Source: Hyphochytrium catenoides (taxonomy: Eukaryota; Sar; Hyphochytriomycetes; Hyphochytriales; Hyphochytriaceae). From it: a DNA stretch of 11,945 nt. The stretch covers positions 2,980 through 14,924 of the forward strand of contig FLMG01002334.1 in NCBI GenBank assembly GCA_900088475.1, given 5' to 3'. Shown one piece after another: positions 8,501-11,945 of this stretch; position 1 is the first letter of the stretch; every line of letters starts with the position of its first letter. The notes beneath the pieces were generated by a model. That model worked only from the letters and a program-made list of their open reading frames with translations. It did not search any database and was not told the DNA's origin. The position numbers were made by a program, and so were the translations under genes.

Positions 8501-9850
8501 TTACACCTCTATCTCCTGGATCTGGAAACAACTGCTGGCTTGTCTAACAGCTCTGGCTTGTGATATACTGATGTCAAACGGTCTAGGGTGACCACTGCTA
8601 GTCGCCTGTGAGGTTTGCACTTCTCTAACGCCTTGTCTACTCGTTCTATCTATACACCAGGATCGGCACGTTACACTCAGTTCCTTCTCTCTTTGGGCGA
8701 GCTAGTCCTTCTTCGAGGTCTAGAGAACTATTCCGGTGGTCTTGATGTCTCCTCAGGGAGTGATGGTGAATATGCACTAGTTTGGAAGGACGATTGCACT
8801 CAAGCAGTGTTCCACGTGGCCACTTTGATGGAGCCAGCGAGCGGAGGGCGAGATGGCGATGGGGACAGCGCAGAGAAAAGAGAACCTGTCAGCCAACAGA
8901 GCAAGACGAATCATAAGAAGCGGCACATTGGAAACGACTTTGTTCATATTGTCTTTCTCGAGAGCTCTGAAGAGTACGACCCAAACACGATACCTGGGCA
9001 GTTTAACGACGTTCACATTGTGGTCCGACCTGTTGATGAGTTGGCAGCAAGGGTGCAGATTCTCTGCAAGCCAGGATTGCAGGAGTTTGGACCGCTGGCT
9101 GGTAAGTAACTCCAGATTCTCTGTAAAGCAGTCTCTTCTCGTCTCTCTCGGATCACGTTTCCATAGTATCGGTCCTTTCCTTCCTTTCATATCGTCTGCC
9201 TCGCTCTGTACCTAACACTCCTTAACTGAGATATCTCTTAAGTGCCTTTATTGGGCACTTGAAGCACCTGCTGGATGGTGCCCTGAGTGCCCTGCTTCAG
9301 CTTGCCAAAAAGCTCTCTTTGCCTTGACCTCAGTCCTTTGTTCCGCACCGTGACTCCCCATCTCCAGGTACCCAGGTTGTCCCCACTTCAGCATTGGCGG
9401 CGCTGGTGCGGCAGACAGCTTTTAACGCTAACGTCGCGTGCAGAATCTTCCATGAAGGTAGGTCGAGCCCACAGAGTGTGAGAGAGATATCTTTGGAGCG
9501 CTGTTTGCCCTTCCAAATAGCTCGTTCTTGGCTCTTAGCCGTAGACTATTTCCCCACTCCGTAAACCTCTGGGTTTAGAACATCCGTCGGTCCAGCTCAG
9601 CTCACCGTTCTTCTATCACCTCCTGCGCTGCATTCTCTCCTGGGCAGCTGGGATATTGTCTAATTTTGCCCTGTCACATCCTTTCATCTCCTCAGGCACC
9701 GTGGAGTACATTTCCAACGCTGCGGAGCGCCTTTTACAGATCGAGCGAGTTCGCCAGCGGTTGACGCGGCACAGCTCGCACCTCCTCTCTGATATGAGAG
9801 CGGACCTGGTGGAAGTGATCTACACGGGCCAGCCTGACGGTTTTTCTTAG
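629..9850 (+). CDS. TSC2: Tuberin (TSC2) orthologue, 21-exon model, 5'-partial
   Basis: Role (family knowledge): tuberin is the GTPase-activating subunit of the TSC1-TSC2 complex; it promotes GTP hydrolysis by Rheb at lysosomal or endomembrane surfaces and so inhibits TORC1. Seen: 21 exons joined by GT-AG introns give 1919 residues with every phase compatible; human tuberin is about 1800. Model residues 1-647 match the N-terminal helical-repeat domain (for example RGAVFFVGMSSWG, YEVLLAVHRLIKKYGE). Residues 648-1240 are central tuberin repeats. Around 1225-1262 are motifs like human KTW..LVT and [16 protein letters not shown]. Residues about 1620-1860 are the GAP domain, with DPGFVYLQ, THKVGVIYVGE, SGGLDV, QAVFHVATLM and KKRHIGNDFV; the Asn codon at 8933-8935 is the expected catalytic asparagine thumb. 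Stop TAG at 9848-9850. Odd: Ser-rich and acidic insertions, an intron-free 5' third, and no visible start codon. The family is near certain; some exon edges are not. Confidence 0.95.
2757..2951 (+). CDS. TSC2: TSC2 exon 2
   Basis: Acceptor TTTGCTGCAG at 2756; donor AAAG|GTTAGC at 2952. It encodes LVPVFRYVNALIYRLEHEMD and a leucine-rich helical continuation, aligning with human [21 protein letters not shown] in the central tuberin domain. It enters and leaves in phase 1. Confidence 0.88.
3043..3171 (+). CDS. TSC2: TSC2 exon 3
   Basis: Acceptor CTTTCTCCAG at 3042; donor GGAG|GTAACT at 3172. It encodes a Gly/Ser-rich, weakly conserved segment (GAASAEVEALRRSVGSGDL onward). The frame stays open past the donor to a TAG at 3222-3224, so the donor rests on its consensus and on phase compatibility rather than on homology. 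Confidence 0.7.
3361..3574 (+). CDS. TSC2: TSC2 exon 4
   Basis: Donor CAA|GTAAGTGG at 3575 is near perfect. The acceptor is placed at GTGCCCTAG (3360); GGAGGTAG (3351) is an equally in-phase alternative that would add three residues. The product starts APGLIGLASIKSH and ends LRQLEAKIHR. It is basic and Gly/Ser-rich in the middle with a short helical end that leads into the conserved exon 5 helix. Confidence 0.7.
3680..4130 (+). CDS. TSC2: TSC2 exon 5
   Basis: Acceptor TGTTTTCAG at 3679; donor GAAGAG|GTAAGG at 4131. The split codon AA|G restores Lys. The first ~35 residues (YLCMGYEVLLLLAGYAHELA onward) match the human helix ending [20 protein letters not shown]. The remaining ~110 residues are a basic, then Ser/Pro-rich low-complexity insertion without a human counterpart at this point. 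Confidence 0.85.
4357..4571 (+). CDS. TSC2: TSC2 exon 6
   Basis: The acceptor is placed at CCTTCATAG (4356), just after an in-frame stop; CACAG (4368) is an in-phase alternative. Donor TTAG|GTATGC at 4572. It encodes a Pro/Arg/Ser-rich stretch continuing the exon 5 insertion, ending in the helical EISEEDSQLLSCILRGL. Boundary support is consensus and phase only. Confidence 0.68.
4800..5031 (+). CDS. TSC2: TSC2 exon 7
   Basis: Acceptor TTTCCCTTCTAG at 4799; donor GGCG|GTAAGC at 5032. The split codon AG|C gives Ser. It encodes amphipathic helices (LKQFRELVELIEAISNSI, RGVIELLQCVMLSP) of the central tuberin repeats. A frame open from 4657 upstream of this acceptor is out of phase with exon 6 and is taken as intron. 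Confidence 0.78.
5128..5174 (+). other. Two adjacent hairpins in TSC2 intron 7
   Basis: CTCACACC (5128-5135) pairs perfectly with GGTGTGAG (5143-5150) around a 7-nt loop. Immediately after, CAGGGCAC (5151-5158) pairs with GTGCCTTG (5167-5174), 8 bp with one G-U, around an 8-nt loop. The pair sits 14 nt before the acceptor AG (5187-5188). A branch-site-like CTGAC (5158-5162) lies at the edge of the second loop. Confidence 0.55.
5189..5371 (+). CDS. TSC2: TSC2 exon 8
   Basis: Acceptor CGTGTAG at 5188; donor GCGCAG|GTAGCA at 5372; both edges are phase 0. The segment around VLSYKCLLTAFSRCPAPDRP followed by LAVFVYPHI resembles human [20 protein letters not shown] followed by DFVPFITKGL, the end of the central tuberin domain. 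Intron 7 before it contains two adjacent hairpins. Confidence 0.82.
5512..5675 (+). CDS. TSC2: TSC2 exon 9 with KTW motif
   Basis: Acceptor TGCTTGCAG at 5511; donor AATGG|GTAGGT at 5676. It encodes ALDLIVRLSYAASDVNP and later QRSKTWAQRGSLVTIRTGRN, matching the human segment that runs from [20 protein letters not shown] to [27 protein letters not shown] at 5579 looks like a donor, but the reading frame and the homology run straight through it. The exon has no Met codon, so simple ATG-based scans miss it. Confidence 0.85.
5804..5870 (+). CDS. TSC2: TSC2 exon 10 with TSRWLLSLEN motif
   Basis: Acceptor CGTCATATCCAG at 5803; donor CCAT|GTGAGA at 5871. This 67-nt exon encodes YAEVTVRRITGTSRWLLSLE plus NH, close to human [20 protein letters not shown] plus N, one of the most conserved tuberin motifs outside the GAP domain. 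The split codon GG|G links it in frame to exon 9. Confidence 0.88.
6046..6109 (+). CDS. TSC2: TSC2 exon 11
   Basis: Acceptor TTTATTCAG at 6045; donor AAAG|GTAAGA at 6110. The 64-nt exon encodes VWTPLHHPLLRIRPLVGSSR plus K in the phase set by exons 10 and 12. Sequence conservation is low, so support is from splice sites and phase. Confidence 0.65.
6151..6188 (+). repeat. 19-nt tandem repeat in TSC2 intron 11
   Basis: TTAAGTAGTTGACGAGAGA (6151-6169) is followed directly by TTAAGTAGTTGGTGGGAGA (6170-6188), 16 of 19 positions identical. It is purine-rich, unlike the usual intron sequence in this gene. Confidence 0.75.
6297..6653 (+). CDS. TSC2: TSC2 exon 12 (acidic/charged linker)
   Basis: Acceptor TATGTGCAG at 6296; donor CTTCAG|GTAGCT at 6654. 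It encodes about 119 residues rich in Glu, Asp, Gln, Pro and Ser, including LLEEANDDEAEREKPQEQQR, with no recognisable fold. It probably forms the disordered linker between the tuberin repeats and the GAP domain. A 22-nt GT...AG inside it (6521-6542) is rejected as an intron. Confidence 0.75.
6757..6888 (+). CDS. TSC2: TSC2 exon 13 (linker)
   Basis: Acceptor GCACTTTAG at 6756; donor CTTG|GTTCGT at 6889. It encodes GEASRSQNQGPRSGAEERVE onward, a charged Gly/Ser-rich linker with no stop. The donor is a weak match, but it is the one that gives the phase needed by exon 14; the nearby GAT|GTGAAG would run into TAA. Confidence 0.62.
6959..7087 (+). CDS. TSC2: TSC2 exon 14 (linker)
   Basis: Acceptor CTTCCTTGCAG at 6958; donor AAAG|GTATGC at 7088. 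It encodes ELTLTELNLVDPSPQFGPSL onward, a Ser/Pro-rich segment. Intron 13 before it, at 70 nt, is the shortest in the gene. Confidence 0.7.
7237..7346 (+). CDS. TSC2: TSC2 exon 15 (basic linker, kinase-site-like)
   Basis: Acceptor CACCTGAAG at 7236; donor CCAGAG|GTAAGA at 7347. It encodes GRKARTLPDSFARYRKDSGS and then EERARRKASMSLTPE. It sits where human tuberin has the basic RPRGYTISDSAPS stretch with an Akt site, and carries basic residues before Thr/Ser, but not a full RxRxxS/T match at the aligned position. Confidence 0.72.
7532..7707 (+). CDS. TSC2: TSC2 exon 16 (linker)
   Basis: Acceptor CTGTTTCTAG at 7531; donor GTCAG|GTTAGA at 7708. It encodes MKPQASPQTTGEGSGLYRRS onward; the Met is internal, not a start. 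It is Ser/Thr/Pro-rich and ends TKVLGDEVV, leading into the GAP domain. Confidence 0.75.
7845..7983 (+). CDS. TSC2: TSC2 exon 17: start of GAP domain
   Basis: Acceptor CTTCCCCCACAG at 7844; donor CTCCAG|GTACTA at 7984. It ends with EPDVIDPGFVYLQ, the counterpart of human VPGINPSFVFLQ, the first strand of the Rap/Ran-GAP fold. Confidence 0.88.
8192..8366 (+). CDS. TSC2: TSC2 exon 18: GAP domain
   Basis: Acceptor TCCTCGTAG at 8191; donor ATACG|GTACGA at 8367. It encodes LQRALAVLDRTPGVETHKVG then VIYVGENQRTEQEILSNSYG, matching human [20 protein letters not shown] then [21 protein letters not shown] almost position for position. Confidence 0.92.
8661..9101 (+). CDS. TSC2: TSC2 exon 19: GAP catalytic core
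   Basis: Acceptor TACACCAG at 8660; donor GGCTG|GTAAGT at 9102. It encodes SARYTQFLLSLGELVLLRGL, SGGLDV, QAVFHVATLM, then KKRHIGNDFVHIVF and GQFNDVHIVVRPVDE. The Asn of GNDF (codon 8933-8935) aligns with the asparagine thumb of human tuberin that completes the Rheb active site. A ~28-residue charged insertion (8831-8914) precedes it. This is the best-conserved part of the gene. Confidence 0.95.
9238..9299 (+). other. Competing hairpins in TSC2 intron 19
   Basis: TTAAGTGCCT (9238-9247) pairs with GGGCACTTGA (9253-9262), 10 bp with two G-U and a 5-nt loop. TGAAGCA (9260-9266) pairs with TGCTTCA (9293-9299), enclosing a smaller stem GCACC/GGTGC (9264-9268 with 9277-9281) that competes for the same bases. 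A direct repeat GTGCCCTG occurs twice between 9279 and 9294. Confidence 0.5.
9368..9457 (+). CDS. TSC2: TSC2 exon 20: GAP C-terminal helix
   Basis: Acceptor CATCTCCAG at 9367; donor GAAG|GTAGGT at 9458. It encodes TQVVPTSALAALVRQTAFNA then NVACRIFHE, matching the human stretch ending RQMALHANMASQVHH. Confidence 0.88.
9696..9850 (+). CDS. TSC2: TSC2 exon 21: C-terminus and stop
   Basis: Acceptor CATCTCCTCAG at 9695; stop TAG 9848-9850. It encodes VEYISNAAERLLQIERVRQR and a short tail ending GQPDGFS. The IERVRQRL helix matches human IKRLRQRICEE. The tail lacks the human C-terminal extension. Confidence 0.87.
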
Positions 9851-10352
9851 CAACAGAAGGATCATCGTCTCTTCCTTTCAGAACCTTGTATGTCTTGCAT
9901 CCTGCCACACCGACTAGCCAATGGGCGGGGGGCAGTGGCAAAGTGGGAAGGTCATCTGATCCTTCATTTCTATGTGTGCCTAGATTGCCCAAGCTCACTT
10001 ATCTCCTCCTGTTTCGTTGTATCTTCTCTTCTGCCCGCTCTGCCTGCTGCTGCTGCCAAGCGGGTTCTCTGCCCCAACGGCGTGAGCAGGAGGTGTGGCT
10101 CTGGCTGTGGCTGCTCCAGCTGCTTCTCTTTCTGCGAACACTCTCGGCCTGCCTCACGCCCTTTGCGAATCGCTTCTCTCCCTGCTGCTGATGACAGCAG
10201 AAGAGTGCGCTCTGCCTGTTGGCTCGGCGGATAGAGAATCCATTAGATAACTGTCTGTTCATATTCCGTGTCCTTCTATTTATTGTCAGATAAAGCCCAG
10301 TTATAATTCGAACATATTCCGCACTGTCAGGATTCTGATGCAATCGCTTCGT

Positions 10353-10354
<2 letters not shown>
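9851..10354 (+). other. 3' flank of TSC2 / intergenic
   Basis: No gene is supported. The stretch should hold the TSC2 3' UTR and polyadenylation site; no AATAAA is seen, and the nearest AT-rich candidates are TTATTTATTG-like and GATAAAG sequences near 10278-10295. Overlapping open frames in 9886-10234 (Cys/Leu-rich) and on the minus strand (9999-10343) have no recognisable features. A CTGCTG-ATGA-CAGCAG hairpin is at 10185-10200. Confidence 0.5.

Positions 10355-10425
<71 letters not shown>
10355..10425. repeat. (CT)n microsatellite
   Basis: About 70 nt of nearly pure CT dinucleotides, interrupted once by TTT near 10388-10390. It is followed by further pyrimidine-rich sequence to about 10500. 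Similar tracts precede the first recognised TSC2 exon. Confidence 0.93.
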
Positions 10426-10427
<2 letters not shown>

Positions 10428-10873
10428 CTAGCTTCTCCCTCTGTTTCCTCCCTCACTCTTTTTTCTCTCTCTCTCCTCACTTCCCTCATCACGTTTATAG
10501 GAAACGTCAACCAGAGATTAGCTTGAGATCATCGCCTAGGAAAGGGAGCTTGCAGAGAAGGCGGGCGAGGCGACGGAAGCCCATCGTATCTCGTGCGATG
10601 GGGAAGTAAGAGGGAGACATGAGTCATGAGACCGTCTGCCCTGCCTCTCTGTCCACTTAAGGAGAGTGGGCTGAGGCAAGAAGAAGACTGGGCAATGGAA
10701 GCTCATGTTCCCGGTGATAATGAAGTGAAGAAGAAACCTGAACCATAAGACAATCTGTCCGTCCTCTGTGTCCGCTTAGGGAGGATGGGCGAAGGCAAGG
10801 CCCAGCAGTGCAACCCGAGAGAGAAAAACGGCAGTCAAGAGAGAGGGAAGAGAACGTTGCGTGTGTAGAGAGA
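10426..10873 (+). promoter_or_regulatory. Presumed promoter/5' leader of gene 2
   Basis: Pyrimidine-rich sequence runs to about 10500 (ending CACGTTTATAG), then switches sharply to purine-rich sequence up to the start codon at 10874. The boundary could be a transcription start zone or the acceptor of a 5' UTR intron. The purine-rich part has a degenerate ~119-nt tandem duplication. The frame of gene 2 has a TGA at 10739-10741 and no ATG between it and 10874. No TATA box or other core element can be named with confidence. Confidence 0.4.
10562..10800 (+). repeat. Degenerate tandem duplication, two ~119-nt units
   Basis: Unit 1 (about 10562-10680) and unit 2 (about 10683-10800) align with an offset of 119-122 nt. 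Shared landmarks are GGAAGC (10575 and 10697), CATGAG/CATAAG (10625 and 10744), GTCCACTTAAGGAG/GTCCGCTTAGGGAG (10651 and 10770) and GGCAAG at both ends. Identity by eye is roughly 70-75 percent in the second half and lower in the first, so this is an old duplication. Confidence 0.7.
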
Positions 10874-11945
10874 ATGGCTCTTAGGCTTCACTTGGAGTTG
10901 GACGCGCTGCAGGATCAGGGGATAGTTCTTGCCAAGATCGAGCGCTCAGTCTCTCGGCCCATTGTGCTGGAAGAGCTAGGACATGGAGAAGAAGAGAGCA
11001 AGAAGGTGCTTGAAGATCTACTCTCCTCGTCTGCGCCGCCTCGAGGAGTGCTGACAGATGCTGACCTCGATGAAGTGACGGCCGCTCTATTGAGGCTTCT
11101 GCCTTTCCCAGAAGCTTGTCAGAGAAGAGAAGGAGACGAAGCCAGGCCAGAAAGGGAAGACCAATGGCAGGGGGACTGTAAAAGGGCTGAGGGTAGGCAG
11201 ACAGAGAACACACATGCTGCTGACAAGGTGCGAAGACACAGCGCCAGCATTGCAGAAGAGACAGAAGAGGAAAGCAAGAGGATAGAGCAGGATGGAAAAT
11301 CCCTTGCCATCCCATGGACTTGCCCTCTGCTGCGCGAGATTCTCGTTGATCTAAACATATCCGGAACATTCCCTTTTCTCCTCACACGCATCACTGCCCA
11401 ATCGTTCTCTTCTCTGCTGTATGCCGTTCAGGTCTTGCAATCAGCAGCCGCAGAGCTCTACGGTGTGAGCATCAGGCTGCGGCGAATAAGCATGAGTGGC
11501 CAAGAACATGGAGAGGCTCTCTCCGCCGTCCTCACATCTTTCTTGCGTCGGGAGCCTTTGACAGCTCCATCATTCCCTGCTCTTCCTGCTTGCCACTCTC
11601 TCCCACTCTCCTTCTCCTGCCCTTCAAACCATGTACCTCGAAAACCATTGGAACTCTTAGATCTTCGGTTCTCCACAATCTCTACCCACGGGTTCGTAGC
11701 GATCTTATCAGCTCTCCATCAGCAGTGGAGGGAATACCGGGACGACAACGAGAGGCGTCTGAGCGGTGAGGAGACTGAAGAGTTTGAAGAACCAAGAGCT
11801 TTGCAAGGAATGCGGAAGGGTCCAACTCTTTGCTGGGTGGAGGCAGCGATGAACTTTCTGCACGTCCAAGAAGTTCTGGAGTTCTGCTCTCGCACTGGGC
11901 TCTCTTACTGCCTGGGAGGAAATGGATCAGATGATCAACAGCAGG
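10874..11945 (+). CDS. Unrecognised protein, possible RI-type leucine-rich repeats, 3'-partial
   Basis: The reading frame is open for 357 codons to the window edge. ATG 10874 is the first Met after an in-frame TGA at 10739 and has a favourable context (A at -3, G at +4). Residues 1-85 are helical and Leu/Glu-rich. Residues about 90-150 are highly charged low complexity. Residues about 155-195 are hydrophobic helices (CPLLREILVDLNISGTFPFL). Two segments, near 199-225 (IRLRRISMSGQEHGEALSAV) and 258-281 (LELLDLRFSTISTHGFVAIL), resemble ribonuclease-inhibitor-type leucine-rich repeats, but they lie about 60 residues apart and other repeats are unclear. I do not recognise the family. It lies about 1 kb downstream of TSC2 on the same strand with its own leader. 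Introns or the C-terminus may follow beyond the window. An overlapping minus-strand frame is a shadow. Confidence 0.75.
   Translation, partial: MALRLHLELDALQDQGIVLAKIERSVSRPIVLEELGHGEEESKKVLEDLLSSSAPPRGVLTDADLDEVTAALLRLLPFPEACQRREGDEARPEREDQWQGDCKRAEGRQTENTHAADKVRRHSASIAEETEEESKRIEQDGKSLAIPWTCPLLREILVDLNISGTFPFLLTRITAQSFSSLLYAVQVLQSAAAELYGVSIRLRRISMSGQEHGEALSAVLTSFLRREPLTAPSFPALPACHSLPLSFSCPSNHVPRKPLELLDLRFSTISTHGFVAILSALHQQWREYRDDNERRLSGEETEEFEEPRALQGMRKGPTLCWVEAAMNFLHVQEVLEFCSRTGLSYCLGGNGSDDQQQ

Noticed and set aside
9999-10343. A 114-residue minus-strand frame and overlapping plus-strand frames in the 3' flank
   Set aside because: Several frames overlap the same low-complexity CTG/CTC-rich DNA; none has recognisable domains, and the plus-strand ones are Cys/Leu runs.
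10881-11369. A 162-residue minus-strand open frame opposite gene 2
   Set aside because: Plus-strand frame is open over a longer span with a good start context and balanced composition; the antisense frame is Leu/Ser/Cys-rich without motifs.
1-11945. CRISPR array, transposon, tRNA or rRNA
   Set aside because: No regularly spaced repeats, no transposase-like frames or terminal inverted repeats, and no tRNA or rRNA sequence were recognised on either strand.

Overview
The window is nuclear DNA from a microbial eukaryote. It holds one long gene split by about 20 short introns (70 to 294 bases, all GT-AG in the model), long (CT)n/(TG)n microsatellites, and the 5' part of a second gene. Base composition is roughly balanced. 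There is no sign of bacterial operon structure. The lineage cannot be fixed from the sequence; a protist or microalga with a fairly compact, intron-rich genome fits best.

Gene 1 (629-9850, + strand) is a tuberin (TSC2) orthologue, the GTPase-activating subunit of the TSC complex that switches off Rheb and so restrains TORC1. I rebuilt 21 coding exons by hand. Their phases agree at every junction and they sum to 5760 nt (1919 residues plus stop), close to the human protein once the missing N-terminus is allowed for. Exon 1 (1942 nt, no introns) carries the N-terminal tuberin helical-repeat domain. Exons 2-9 carry the central tuberin repeats with two low-complexity insertions. Exons 9-10 carry two conserved motifs (around KTW...LVT and VRRITGTSRWLLSLEN). 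Exons 11-16 are a poorly conserved Ser/Pro/charged linker, and exons 17-21 are the Rap/Ran-GAP-type catalytic domain with the asparagine-thumb motif KKRHIGNDFV. The first ~80 residues are not seen; they lie upstream or in an exon I could not recognise in 1-628.

Region 1-628 is pyrimidine-rich, microsatellite-laden sequence ending in a splice acceptor, so it is intron and/or 5' UTR. Region 9851-10873 is the 3' flank of TSC2, then a (CT)n tract, then an abrupt switch to purine-rich sequence with a degenerate ~119-nt tandem duplication before the next start codon.

Gene 2 (10874 to beyond the window end, + strand) is an unrecognised protein open for 357 codons, with two segments resembling degenerate ribonuclease-inhibitor-type leucine-rich repeats. 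It lies in tandem with TSC2; nothing in the sequence links their functions.

The most notable observations are the protist TSC2 itself with its insertions and retained linker motifs, uneven intron distribution with an excess of phase-1 introns in glycine codons, paired hairpins inside introns 7 and 19, and the tandem duplication in the presumed leader of gene 2. I did not find a new multi-gene system.
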